Translations under genes and position numbers: made by a program
The notes under the pieces: generated by a model
Told to the model about the DNA's origin: nothing
The model's input: the letters and a program-made list of their open reading frames with translations, nothing else
Databases searched by the model: none
DNA from: Eonycteris spelaea
Taxonomy: Eukaryota; Chordata; Mammalia; Chiroptera; Pteropodidae
DNA: 64,000 nt
Assembly: GCA_003508835.1 (NCBI GenBank)
Contig: PUFA01000021.1
Span: 10,208,501-10,272,500, forward strand
Direction: 5' to 3'
In this document: one piece after another, positions 1-11,499 of the stretch
Numbering within the stretch: the first letter of the stretch is position 1
Layout: the number at the start of each line of letters is the position of its first letter

Positions 1-880
1 GCTTCGTGGAATACCACACTATCTATTATGTGAGTCAGTAAAGGAAAGACACATGCTTAGATTTAAATATGAAATGAAGTGGTGATAATATAAGATTCCT
101 TAATGAATTAGGTAACAAAGTGCAAAGTCTTTTTTTGTTTTTCTGTTAAGGTTACCAAGAATTTACAACCTAAGAGAAGTGCCTCAGTGAGCAGAGTCAT
201 ATTTTAAGAGTGAGGATCTTGTGGTCTAGACTGGCATCTTTTGAACTAGATAGTACTTATTGTGATTCTATGTATATCTATCATAATTCTTATATTAACT
301 CCTATATTTGGGTTTTTCTATCATTTTTATTTTGATTGATTTTCCATTAGAGGCAGGTAAGTGCAAATTTTGGAGATGGAATTTGGACTTCAGATTTAGT
401 AGCTGATGAGTAGTACATCTTTTTTCATTACCCAATAAAAATTTTAAAAACTACAAGAATAAGAGATAATCTATAGCCACTACAAAACCAATACGGGTAT
501 CAGAAGGATTTTTAAAAGATAGAAAGAAGAAGTGATTCAAACGCTGAACCTGAAACCTGCAGAGCAATATGAGATATGTGTCCGTATACAGATAAGCCTT
601 TAATCAGAGACAGCATGGCCCAAGATAGTGTCCTATTGGCCAGAGAGAGGGATTACGACAAAAGGCTTCAGAACGATTGTCTAGAGTCCAGGCTCAGATG
701 CCAGTCATCAGTGTCTGCCCTAGGTAGAGCTATAAAAGCTCTATACATATGGTCTATACATAAAGCAGGTCACCTGCTACTTTCAACATGAGAAATTGAA
801 GCCAGAAAGAGAAACAGAGGAAGGTCTCAGGTAATTTCCTGCCACAATAAACCAGAAGCATTTTCTCACCTAAAGCCAGA
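1..880. other. Unassigned AT-rich sequence
   Basis: I recognise no gene or repeat family here. The one short frame near 576-791 has no recognisable motif and looks like chance. The A-rich character from about 480 onward could be the 5' continuation of the L1/HAL1-type fragment that follows, but I cannot show this. Confidence 0.5.
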
Positions 881-1545
881 TCCCCACCAAATCTCAGGGA
901 GATTCTGACCAGCTTCACAGGCCGGGCTGCTCACTGCAGCCTAAGACCAACTGGCAGGACCACCAAGTGACACTGAGCTGTGTAGCAGCAAAGGAAACCC
1001 ACCCCATTTACCAATACAGATACAGAGTTTTAACAATGACATATAAACAGATCAAGAGTCAAGGACTATTTAAAAAAGAATAAGTGCTCACATGTAGAGG
1101 GATAAAAGAGCTACTGCAAGAAATAGAAAACTTCTAAAAATCTGTTCCTTATACCAGAAAAAACTCTAGTCAATATCACACTTCTGAAATGAGAAATTCC
1201 TAAAAATAACAAACAAATGTAGAAATCAAAAAATGTCTATATGTTACCGATAGCGACAATTATAACAACTAAATTGAAATGCTCAATGCCAGAAAAGAAA
1301 TGGTAGAAGGATTATCATGATGATAGAGTTGAGTAATTTGCTTAGGAGTCAAATAAAGAAACAGTGAATAAAACTACCCCTAAAAGAAAACATAGACCCT
1401 TAAGAAAAATAGAGAGAGACAGACAGAAAGGCTAGAGGATGTATACAGAGGCTGCCACATTTGTTTAATATTAATTCCAGAAAGGGAGAACAGAGAGGAA
1501 CGATAGAAGTGATAATCAAAGAAAGTTCTCTAATGTAAAAATGGC
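880..1545 (+). mobile_element. L1/HAL1-type LINE fragment, ORF1 region
   Basis: The plus strand is strongly A-rich. At about 1390-1540 it carries the succession 'gctagaggatg...ttaattccagaaagggagaacagagagga', which follows the layout of the ORF1 coding region of L1 and of its ORF1-only derivative HAL1 (coiled-coil end, then 'GVPEGENRE'-like coding). Many stops and indels show it is ancient and dead. The 5' boundary is uncertain. The subfamily cannot be set by eye. Confidence 0.6.
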
Positions 1546-2690
1546 TTCTGATCGAAAGTGCTCACATAGTATTTTCCAAGTCATAGCCTTTCCCAGATGG
1601 ATTTTTAGTGCCTGGAGAATTTGGGGTTTGGTTATCTAGTTTTGCCCTGGGGGAACTGGTCTGCTGCCTTTGTTGGAATGCAGACCAGAGCTGGAGGAGC
1701 TGTTGCACAGACAACCTTTTAGCTTCCCACTTCCTGCTCACTCTCAGTCTGGTGATTCATTGATGTTGTCCTCCATTGAGGAAAAGCTTCTCTCTCTTCA
1801 GTCCTTACCCGCATCTGTGATCAACCAAGCGATAGTCTGTCTTTCAGTACTACCTCACCACTTTCTATCACCTGCTGCTATCTTCTGCCCTGAGTATCCT
1901 CATGAATTGATTTCGTTCTATTCTTCTACCACATTTATTCAGTTGTCTTTCTGGAAGGAGAGAAAAACACCTAACTGTGATGCGGCCTATTTGTAAAACT
2001 TGATAGAACCTAATTATGACGTAATAGAATTTACTCTTAGAAACTGAAGGCAATGAATCAGACGCCAGTGTATCTATTTTTCTACAACTCGGCAGTCGTA
2101 AAAAAAAAAAATACTTTGGGAAAATGCAAACTTTGGGGATAATTCCTTTAATTATACAAAAAAAAAATCCCTCAAATAAAAAAATTACCAGTGATATAAT
2201 CCTGACGACTGTGTTCCCAGTCAGGTTTACAGAAATGGGAAGAATAGAAATGATATAAAAATTAATAAGAAATATATATAAAACTTTATGAATTTTGTTG
2301 CTGTTTGATTAAAGTCCTTTATTCTAGCTCTTTGTCCCAAAGCATAATCAGTACTTTCAAAATAAGCTTATGCGCTGGAACATAACGTGCATTTGAAAAT
2401 TTAGCTTCACGTTATGACTTGTAACGACAATGTAATTAATACAATGTTAAAGTAATAGAGAAAAGGGTTGAATAAAGCAGGATTAAAATGTTTCAAAATC
2501 TCTGCATTGTGACACCTATAAATTGCCCACATTTAACTGTATAACTGTCCAACTTGCATTTACATATTATTTTTAATAATGTCATAAAATTTCTTATTGA
2601 ATTTTTAAATGAGCTTCACGGAGTTCTGATGTGAAATGAGATAGGAAATCAGACAAATCTGTGCTACAACAGTCACCATCAGTACAACCT
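1546..2690. other. Unassigned sequence with short A-runs
   Basis: No repeat family or gene is recognised. A-runs of 11 and about 9 bases lie near 2100 and 2159. A 108-codon frame at 1670-1996 has no recognisable motif, no flanking splice signals that stand out and no counterpart next to it, so it is not called as a gene. Confidence 0.5.
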
Positions 2691-2699
2691 TCAGCACAA

Positions 2700-2862
2700 T
2701 ATCGACTTGAGCAAAAATCTTCCTTTTCCCATCTATGGATGGGAATTAGGGCTGAGCTGGGCCCATGACTTGTTTTAATGCATAGAAATGGGTAGAAGGC
2801 ACTGTGGGCTAGTTCAGGCTCAAGCCTTCAAAAGCCCTGGCAGCTTCTATCTGTTTTTCCAA
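2700..2862 (+). mobile_element. MaLR/MLT-like LTR fragment (5' part)
   Basis: The run 'gctgggcccatgacttg...' followed by a 'gggtagaaggcactgtgggctag' block and a 'caagccttcaaaagccctggcag' block follows the order seen in the 5' half of a mammal-wide LTR-type repeat. Related, longer copies lie at 25420-25812 and 28240-28660. Only this part is left. The exact family name is not certain. Confidence 0.45.
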
Positions 2863-3515
2863 TTATAACATCATGCATTTCTCTTTAGCCCCCAAGTCTA
2901 ATGTGTCAGCTTTGTTGATTAGATCAACAAATCGTTTAAACGCTCTGTCCTGGTCTTTACCGGCAGCACTCTGTACCTTGTCAGGAGATTGTCTCTCATG
3001 TCACGGTCTGGAATATCAAATCTTGTTCTGTGAAACCAAGAAACCATTATTGCTTTCCAGTTTTCATCAGGGAAAAAAAATAAGAAAACATATTTCTAGT
3101 CTTAAGGTTTTATGGTCATAATAATCTTAAAGAATAAATACTATTCTTCTGCCCATGCCTTGACTCACTCAGGGGAATATAATGTGTATTAAGCGGTATC
3201 TTTCCTCATTCATGTCAAAAGCCTCGTGATGGCTCCTGGGTGGGCTGCAGATTGGCTTCCAATTTCTCGTCAAGCCAGCGTAGTCAGGTCTCCATGCTCC
3301 TGGGAATGTATCATTAAATCCTCCTCTCAAAAGCATAGGGGCAGGGAGGTGGCAAAAGGAGCTCTCTAGACACTTTTTCCAAAAGTGACAGTTTTTCAAA
3401 AAACATTGAAAGGCAGGTATTTTCTGGACGAAATAGTTTTTGAGAGTTTTTAATGTTCTTAATGACCAAACAGTCAAGGAAGCTTTAAAGGAAGCACGCC
3501 TTCATGAAATTCTCA
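2863..3515. other. Unassigned sequence
   Basis: No family is recognised. Two short frames (2873-3121 on plus, 3169-3477 on minus) are of the length expected by chance and lack motifs. Confidence 0.5.
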
Positions 3516-3517
3516 CA

Positions 3518-3665
3518 AGGGCCCTATGAGATACACTGTAATGACTCCCGTTGGTGAAATAAAGACCCGAAGGCAGAGCAGCTGGGGCCCATTGTCACCT
3601 TAGATACAATGCAAGGATGCTGGACCTTGAACCCGGACGATGCAGTTACCAGCGTACGCATGCTC
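3518..3665 (-). repeat. MIR SINE fragment
   Basis: Reading on plus, 'ccctatgagat', a 'gtgaaataaagacccgaaggcagag' block (the 'gaggaaactgaggcacagag' core), 'cattgtcacctta' and 'cttgaacccggac' occur in the order of the complement of MIR. Divergence is high, as normal for this ancient tRNA-derived SINE. Confidence 0.65.
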
Positions 3666-3719
3666 GGCACACCTGCCGCCTTCCTGCAGTCTCCTGGCTG
3701 TACATGTTTCAAAAGTGGT

Positions 3720-4590
3720 TTTAGTGGGTAAATCTGATGACTTTTCCTTTACCCACATGGCCACTTCCTCACTGAACGTTTTTCTCCTATAGCTTCATCT
3801 GCTCCACTGAATTCTGATACCTCCTTCCTGGGACTTCTATGTCTCTCCACATTGCTCTCTGCCTTTCCCCACACCTTCGCATACAGGCTCACTCTGCACT
3901 GCTCAGAGTGACTCTTTCTCAACCCTTTCCCCCAGCTCCCAGGTTTTGGCTCACTCCCTCCAGACGTCAGGGAAAGTCCACGAGAAAGTGTTGGAGGGTA
4001 GGTGCTCCCTCGTCGTGGCTAGGTCCCTTGGGATTCTGATCTGTCATCCCAGCTATTCATTGTTCTGTGAATGGTTGGCTAGTTTCTTCTAGTCTCGGTC
4101 TAGAAAAGATTCCTCTTCCTTCTGCAGTTCTGCTGGGGAAGAAAACACTGCTGATAAGTGTCTCCTTAAAGGATTTCTTCCTTTCTGTCACTTGCTTTAT
4201 TTAGATTTGCATTTTCAGATCTGAGTTGAGTTTTAAAAAGCACTATTTGATGCTTATCTAGATCGTTTGGGTGTTAGGGTGAAAGTAATGGGCTCGTGAA
4301 ACTTTCCACATATGAACTAACAGAGGAAAGCCACATATTTATATCTTAAAGAAATGTTTTACACTTTCCTAGGCTCGTTAAAACTCCTAGAGGCAGCTCA
4401 TACAGAGAAAAAAAATTAAATTTAGAGCTTCGACTTAGCTTTACATTTTCTTTATGCTGTTTGCAAACCACAGTCAATTAATTAATCTTTATGCATTTTA
4501 GTTTCTTCATAGGTGGAAAGATTCCTTTTATAAGTCTGTTATAACAATTAAATGAAGTTATTTCACATGTGGTAGGCCTTTAATTAACTT
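3720..4590. other. Unassigned sequence
   Basis: A pyrimidine-rich part (3740-4140) is followed by AT-rich sequence. No gene, repeat family or strong signal is recognised. Confidence 0.5.
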
Positions 4591-4593
4591 TAG

Positions 4594-4775
4594 TCCCTAT
4601 CTTAGTTTGCTACGGCTGCTATCACAAAATACCACAGCTTGGGTGGCTTAAACGACGGATAATTATTTTTCATGGTTCTGAAGCATGGGTAGTCTGAGAT
4701 TAAGGTACCAATTGATTCGATTTCTGGTGAGAGCTCTTTTTCTGGTCTCTTTCTCTGACTTGAGACGAGGGTGGT
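4594..4775 (-). mobile_element. MLT1-type (ERVL-MaLR) LTR fragment
   Basis: The sequence opens with 'cttagtttgctacggctgc', continues 'aaaataccacagcttgggtggctta' and then the 'ttctgaagcatgggtagtctgagat' block. This is the reverse complement of the 3' end of MLT1-type LTRs, where the polyadenylation region reads 'aataaatttctgttgttt' in sense. The rest of the LTR is lost at the GA-rich tract that follows. Confidence 0.75.
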
Positions 4776-4783
4776 AAAGAAAG

Positions 4784-4882
4784 GCAGAGAGGCAGACAGG
4801 GAGAGAGAGAGAAAGAGACAGACAGACAGACAGACAGTCAGAGACAGAGGCAGAGAGACAGAGACCGAGAGACAGAGAAAGG
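4784..4882. repeat. GA-rich / (GACA)n simple repeat
   Basis: An interrupted purine tract with five consecutive GACA units near 4816-4836 is flanked by GAGA and CAGAGA units. It abuts the truncated MLT1-type LTR. A 111-codon minus-strand frame across it, with a serine/leucine-rich repeat peptide, is an artefact of this tract. Confidence 0.9.
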
Positions 4883-4949
4883 TAGAAGACGTCTTACCCT
4901 TTCTGATCTCTCTGAAGTCGTAAGGAATCACTTTCACCTCATACTATTA

Positions 4950-5582
4950 GTCAAGGACATTACAAAAGGTCCACCCAGTTTCAATGGCAGGCAACACAGA
5001 GCCTATCCTTTGATGGAGTAGGAAACATGTCCCACTGTGAAGAGAGCAGGCAGGATGGAATACATATATTTGTGAAGGCACCTTTGGAAATATAACTGCA
5101 ACATCTTGGAAAGAAATACTAATTTGTGTTCTAGACAAAATGACCTGGCTGTCACATGATCTAGTTCATCTTTGTTCCTTCTAAAGCATTCCAGGTATGC
5201 TGTGACCTGAACAGAATGGATCCCATTACCTGCTAGAAATGACATTTACCATATCTAAGCCTCCAGGATATATGTCTCATTCTCAAACATTGCTCAAAGG
5301 TGATCAAAAAAGGTTTAAAAATACCACATTAATTCAATCTACATTGCTGTGATTTATTTATAGAACTAGACTTAGATTGCATTTTAATAGCCATGTTTTC
5401 TTTTATAAGTCCACCAATTTCCATTTCATTCTTTCTACAAATATTTATGATGATTCCATTCCCTCTTACTAATAAATTCTCTCCCAAACATCTTATCAGT
5501 TATACTTCAATGAAGATACTATGGACAAGAAAAATCCCAGAGTTGTTTTTTTTTTTTAATTTCCTCGTTAGCACATTGCTGG

Positions 5583-5583
<1 letters not shown>
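4950..5583. other. Unassigned sequence
   Basis: No repeat family or gene is recognised. Short overlapping minus-strand frames at 4947-5245 have no motif. Confidence 0.45.

Positions 5584-5627
<44 letters not shown>
5584..5627. repeat. (TG)22 microsatellite
   Basis: A pure TG dinucleotide run of 44 bases. A perfect run of this length is likely to vary in length between individuals. Confidence 0.97.
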
Positions 5628-5628
<1 letters not shown>

Positions 5629-5744
5629 AATGAATTATTTACCTACTTTTAAAATGTGAGAAAGTTGGCTCCACATGGCCAAACACAATCGCCTGGAACA
5701 GAACTCATTGTTTTATTTGGTATGCTAAATATCTATTCAACACT

Positions 5745-5970
5745 TAAAACAGCCAAGGTTCAGAGAAGCCAAGAAATTTGTGTACAGTTAAAGAAGAAAA
5801 GAAGCTACCATTGCTGGAGTAAGCATTCCAACTCAGAGCTTGGGCCCCAACTCTGTGTTCATTCTCATAGACCCTGCAAATCTGTGTTTTATAGATGGTG
5901 CTACTAAGGTCGTAGAAAATGCATGATTTGCCCAATGTAGCACAGCGCCTAAGCGACAAAGCCAGGAGCA
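5745..5970 (-). repeat. MIR-like fragment(s)
   Basis: 'ccaaggttcagagaagccaagaaattt' near 5753 and 'gattggcccaatgtag'-like sequence with 'caaagccaggagc' near 5920-5970 resemble the complement of the MIR core ('gaggcacagagaggttaag', 'cttgcccaaggtcacacagc', 'cagagccagga'). The core motif seems to occur twice, so this may be two MIRs side by side. Confidence 0.45.
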
Positions 5971-6141
5971 ACTTCACAGGAAGGTTACTTTTTCTACTAA
6001 AACCCGCATGTTCATCATTTCCAGGTGTACTTTTTCCTTAGCTGAGAAAATCTTCCTGTTTCTCCAGCTGAGGTCCAGATAATCCTGTCCTCCTAATGGA
6101 CATTCTATGGCCAGCCACTACCTCCCAGCTTCTCTTTCCAT

Positions 6142-6148
<7 letters not shown>

Positions 6149-6202
<54 letters not shown>
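6149..6202. repeat. (TA)27 microsatellite
   Basis: A perfect alternating TA run of 54 bases. Tracts like this can extrude cruciforms and are often unstable. Confidence 0.97.
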
Positions 6203-6204
<2 letters not shown>

Positions 6205-6206
<2 letters not shown>

Positions 6207-6690
6207 GAGCCTGTAAAAATCAGAATGCCTCTATTAATATTTATATTTATCCATAATTTCTCAAATAATTACATCCAGTGTGCATGAAGGAGCATGCTGG
6301 GCACAAGGGAGGTGGTGGCGGCAGGCAGCATCTTTAACAGACCTTCCTTTATAGCAGGGGAAGGGAGGGGTAGAGAGATTTTTGAAACAGTAAAGAAGTT
6401 CTTGGAGTAAAGAAGGATGAGAGACAAGAGCATGATGCCAATAGTGATGGGAGTGGAGATGCGATGCCCGCCATCTGGGTGGTCTGGGGTGGCCTCATTA
6501 AAGTGGCACTACGTGACCTGAGACCCGAACGAATATAAAAGAAGTTGCCAAGTGGTTGAGAGCTTAACTGCCCTGCATCTATGACACAGTTGCCACAGGG
6601 GTTCAGCCCATCCCCAGAAATAAATATTATTTAGTTTAAGCAAAATCTGATGGTTTAGGTGGTTCTCACATACCACACCTAGCCTTAGAC
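6205..6690. other. Unassigned, moderately GC-richer sequence
   Basis: No gene or family is recognised. A purine-rich stretch (6300-6440) is of ordinary complexity. Confidence 0.45.
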
Positions 6691-6729
6691 AGTGAAATGT
6701 AAAGAGGCATCTAATGAGGGTTTTTTCAG

Positions 6730-6928
6730 AAAATTTTCTTCATTAATGGAAAGGGAGGAACATTCAGACACTGAGCTATGTGAACAGGTCATGTCTGGAG
6801 AAGCTACAGCCATCCCAGACCACGAAGACAGCTGTGTACAAATTGGAACAGTGGACAGAAAGAACATGATGACGTCATTAAGTATCAAATCAATCCAAGA
6901 AGAATCTATGTCTGACATTTTGCTATAG
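6730..6928 (+). other. Candidate terminal coding exon (unproven)
   Basis: A pyrimidine tract ending in a splice-acceptor-like AG ('gggttttttcag', AG at 6728-6729) leads into a frame that stays open to a TAG at 6926-6928. The translated piece is hydrophilic and acidic, with 'EREEHSDTELCEQ' near its start and 'SIQEESMSDILL' just before the stop. I recognise no family. No upstream exon is visible in the window. Chance is a real possibility. Confidence 0.2.
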
Positions 6929-6991
6929 AAGAAACAAATTTCTTCTTATTCAAATCTTTGGCATCTAAAACTGATACAGAAGTGATCCAAT

Positions 6992-6992
<1 letters not shown>

Positions 6993-7031
<39 letters not shown>

Positions 7032-7039
7032 CGTGCGTG
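6993..7039. repeat. (TG)n(CG)n compound microsatellite
   Basis: About 15 TG units pass directly into CG/TG units (CGCGCGCGCG then TGCGTG), giving about 47 bases of uninterrupted purine-pyrimidine alternation. Confidence 0.95.
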
Positions 7040-9087
7040 GACATTTTTATGAACCCACACACAAAAGACATGTCTCTTATGGAAAACATTGCTTATTACC
7101 CATTGACTGTAAATATTTTTTAGAGTAGATAGCATGGTATGAGAGAGTTAGATTTATAGTAATACTAAAAAGGATTCAGATATTTAGATGAAGTAAGAAG
7201 GCTGGAGGTACATGACTAAGGAAAACCTAAGTAGATGAGGACGGCTAAAATTACGTGATCTGTTTGATAATTGCTTATGTAAGAAGTCATCATGAACCTG
7301 GACAATGTCTTTGGGCCAAAACAAAGATTCTTTCCCAAGTCAACTATAATTACCTTTCATCCTGTGTCAACTGAATGACTTAATCATCAGTTATTTGCAA
7401 GCCTGCAGCAAATAATGGTCATGAGTCTAATGAGACTATGCCATATTCATCATTCTGCTTTTCAAAATTATACATGTGTTTAAAAATAATTAATATTGTT
7501 TAAGATACATACATATGTAAGGATAGCAGTAACGCTTAATTCCATTCCTATAACATCTCTGGTTACCAACAACAAGCGTATCCTGACAATCATTTGTGTT
7601 TACAAAAGCCGAGGCCTATTTCCAAATCTAGACCTATAGCAGCTTTTTCAGCAGCGTCTGAGAGCATCTCACCCCTCCTCCTTCTGTCTGGAAAGCTACA
7701 GCACCCTTCTCTTGATTACTAATGCTAGGCAACACCTGGAAAGTAGGGTATTTTATGCCATCTACTGGATTTTTTAGAACAATGCATTTTTAAATTCCAA
7801 AAAAGTTCAAAAGTTTAGAAATGTAGGTGGTTTGGATTTCTACTCAGAGGACTGGAACATCCTTCTAGTTCTCTGAAAATTTGACCAATGTCACCTTGCT
7901 ATTTAATTTCGGATTCACAGCACAACTTTCTCTTTGTCGCAGTAGAACTAGATGGTACGGGATGGCAAGAAGCTGTCACTATATTATTGGCAAAAGTAGG
8001 TATATACCTAAATTATCTCAGGTGTTACTTGCTTTTTTCCATGAAAGAGTAGTTACGGATGAAGCTATGGATCTTTTAACTTGTATTTCCTTTTCATACA
8101 AAGAGATCAACATGTTCTCTATTATTAAATAAAAGGTCACTTCTGCTCATAAGTCCTAATCACCATCTACATGTTTTTTATGACTGTATCCTCATGCTTG
8201 TAGATTTCCAATCTAATATGTATCTTTTCGTGAATGTTTCCACTAAAAATAAAAAGCTCCTTTCCACCAAACTAAAAAAAAAAATTATTGGTCTTTTCTT
8301 TTTATTTTTAGGTTTAGTAACAAGACATTTACACCAAATAGTCTAGATTTTGTGTACTTTTGTTTTAAATAAAGGAAATATGTACATGTATATGTATCTT
8401 AATAAATCAAAGTATTTGCTATATGAAAGACATTGTTAAGAGAATTAAAAGACAATCCATAGATACAGACTAAGTGAACTTTTTAAATCTAAGGTCTCAG
8501 AAGTTTTGCTTACAATTCTTTTTAAAAATACCTATCACTCTCCATTTCTCTTTAATTCCATAAAGCAGCAGATGCTAGGACTTCTGAGCATGCTTTATCT
8601 GACTCAATTTTTTTTTTTTTTTCTTTTCCTTTTTTTTTTTAAAATCATTTTTGCATTACATTCTGAGAAAATTACTTGGCTTGATCTTCCAGTTGATAGT
8701 TCTTTTTATTCGTATTCACTTACTTAGACCATTTACTAAGTTAAAAAGTTATTGATAATGGGCATGTATATGTAAGGTTTGATACACAATACCTACGTTA
8801 TTTTTTGTTGGCAGCCTTATCTTGTTTCTTGAATGTGACATTTTCATTATCTTTCTGAAGATACTTATTCTTACTCGGTGTCCTATTTTGTTGGTTCCAT
8901 TAATTTTTCTAGAATGTGGATTCTCCTGCTTGTTGAACTTCTTGTCTGTATTTGACATTGTTGGCTTTGCCTGAATATCTGTTGGTTATTGACCATGTGC
9001 TTATTTCTGTAGTGAGACCGTCCATTATCTCTTATGTATCCACCTGTGGGACGGTTTGGGAGCCATAGTTATTTTTAACATCCTCGC
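7040..9087. other. Unassigned AT-rich sequence with T-tracts
   Basis: T-runs lie at about 8609-8640. The plus strand is T-rich from about 8500 onward, as in an antisense retroelement, but I could not match it to a family. Short frames here show no motif. Confidence 0.4.
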
Positions 9088-9130
9088 CTGAGATATAACA
9101 GTCTGAGATGCAATAGTCTGAGAGCATGCC
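9088..9130 (+). repeat. 15-bp tandem repeat, about 2.9 copies
   Basis: Three successive units begin CTGAGA at 9088, 9103 and 9118, with period exactly 15. The first two units differ at about four positions and the third is partial. Confidence 0.8.
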
Positions 9131-9860
9131 ACAAATGAAGTACCTTAGCAGGATTTTTTCTGGGTGTGCACACTTTTCTTACTCCCTTGGCCCCACTCGT
9201 CGGGGACAATGCATTATCCTTCTGATGCAGGTTTCCTTTCCTCGTACCCTGTGACAAGCAGAACCCTTTCTGCTTCTTCCTAGATCAAAGGCAGGACTTA
9301 TCCATCTGTTGCATGACCCGTGAGGTTTCCCTGGTTTTTCACTTTTATCTTCTACCCACTGAATCCTTCGCGGATGTGCTCACGCTTAGTGCTGTATTTG
9401 GCTGTCAACTCTAAGCTGCTGTTTCCCTCTTCTGTGTTGTGTTTTATATGACAAATTCTACTTCTTGTTTGCTAGTTTGACTCCATGAACATATACACGT
9501 GTGGTTGTAAAGTTTTTATACTTTATTGTTGTTGCTACAGATTTTAGGATAGAGAAGTCTCAGAGTGGTTGGCTTATCATTTTGAAGCAAGCGTTGTAGG
9601 TTTTTTTTTTTTTTTAATCAAGCCATAAAAAATTTCCATTTTTTGTAGGTCAAAAACAATTGAATGTTAGCAGTTTCATATGGTTCTATATAATGAATGA
9701 TTGATTAATCACACTCTTCCTTATTACATAGATTTTGTGTATGGTTTACACGTGTCTTAGCTCAGTTATTAGGTAGCAAAAATGAGCGCTGCCATTGTGT
9801 ATCGCCCACTGTTTTATTTTCTGAAGTGGTCATTTAATCCTTTAACAACGTAAGTTCTCA
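9131..9860. other. Unassigned T-rich sequence
   Basis: A continuation of the T-rich region with a T-run near 9601-9614. It may be an old antisense retroelement, but no diagnostic motif is recognised. Confidence 0.4.
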
Positions 9861-9894
9861 ACAAACAACAAACAAACAAACAAACAAACAAAAA
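9861..9894. repeat. (AAAC)n simple repeat
   Basis: ACAAACAACAAACAAACAAA-type run, followed by a short CA tract. Confidence 0.9.
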
Positions 9895-10900
9895 ACACCA
9901 CACACACAGAGCAAAGAAACACAAAATAATTTTTTCCCAGGTATCTTTGTGGACATGGCCCAGTTAGATTTCCACATCTGGCAGATGTTTTCTCCAAAAT
10001 CAAAACAAGTTGAATAGGTGGAGGCTTACTGCTTGCATCTGGGTGGGGTAACTGTCTGTGATGAGTGACATGTGCTTCGACCCATGCCAGATTCAGGAAT
10101 TGTGTTTGCTTCAGTTTACCAAATTTGGGGGGACTATAAAGAGTAGGGCATCCTATTTTTCATGGAATGTTCTATGACTGTAGTAATTCTGCACTATGGC
10201 AGGAAAGTTGTCACAAATATACCTTGCATAAATTCTGCTTTGTCCCAACAAAGACAATTCCTCTGTCACTTCCCAAAACGATTGTAGCCTTACAACACAA
10301 AAACCTGATGAGCTCTTGATCTCTTCCTCCTATATCCTTGGGGCCCAGGCTCATATGGCTTCTTATTTGAGGAGCTCAGTTTTAGAAATTTTCCCGGCTA
10401 ACGTTACTCATTCCCCGTCTGGAATTCTCTGGCACATACCTGGCACTCCCTGCCCACATACAGAGGACATGGGACGACATTATGAGTATTTTTCAACGGA
10501 TCTTGGCTCACTAACTTCACTTTTCTGATTAACTTCATTCCATTTCTCTGAGTCTAAATAAACATGTGCAAAGATCACATCTAGATATGCTTATTTCTCC
10601 CTCAGCTTAGAAGATGCAGAGGCCCTGGCTTCAAGACTAGATTCTTAAGTAACAGAAGGTAATATAGTCATATTATTTTCTACAACTTGTAGCCTTGAAG
10701 AAATATTTCTGGTAACTTTTGCTTGGGGTTATTGCCGCCTTCCCATTTTATCTGTTTGTACCAGTCGAGCTGTCTAAATAAAATCATTCCAGAAACAAAT
10801 TAATTATTTAACATAGCATTTTAATTTGGAATTTGAATTTTCTTATAAAAGTCATTTCTTTTTCAAGTAGAAAATGGTTTTGAGACCCAGAGCTCCACAC
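9895..10900. other. Unassigned sequence
   Basis: Ordinary-complexity sequence. The 70-codon frame at 10316-10528 has no recognisable motif. Confidence 0.45.
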
Positions 10901-10904
10901 TTAG

Positions 10905-11025
10905 AGTTCTCATTGTCAGAACTGAGTTTTCTCATTATAAAACAACAGTAACAACAATACTACTCCTAATACATGGCTAGATTCAGGATTTGTGGAAGCA
11001 AATGAGAAAAGGAATAGGCCTTACA
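10905..11025 (+). repeat. MIR-like fragment
   Basis: 'actgagttttctcattataaaac' followed by 'aacaacaatactactcctaatacat' parallels the MIR stretch 'cctcagtttcctcatctgtaaaa...taatagtacctacc' in sense orientation. Confidence 0.45.
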
Positions 11026-11499
11026 ATTTGTAATAAGCTGACGAACAAAAGAATCATTAAATCCAGAAAAATATCACAATATTTTATTAATCTCTGCATG
11101 ACCTCTCTATACTCCCCCCCCCAATAGTTTGGCTTGAAACTCTGTTATAACCTTTCTGTATGATAATTATCATGTGTTATACATGTTCACCATTTAATTT
11201 TTATTACTGCTAGTTTAGGAATTTTCACCTTCATACCTTTTTATTGAAAACATCATGTATAATTTTAAAATTGCCAATTTAAGGGAATCTCTATTAAGTT
11301 TTTCTTTTCATTTCACACCTGTGAGCTGTTTTCATGTGTGTGGCAGGTTTCACAATACCTACAGGAATTCCAATTAATTGTGTTTTGCAATATTCTCATC
11401 AAAAATAGTTTTTAAAATGCCTAGCACATTCTTCTATGCACTATATTTCAATCTAGATTTCTAAGGGGAGCGAACTTCTGTTTTGACTAGGTTTCGTTG

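Noticed and set aside
4602..4937. 111-codon minus-strand ORF with Leu/Ser/Cys repeats
   Set aside because: It is a translation of the GACA/GAGA tract next to an MLT1-type LTR.
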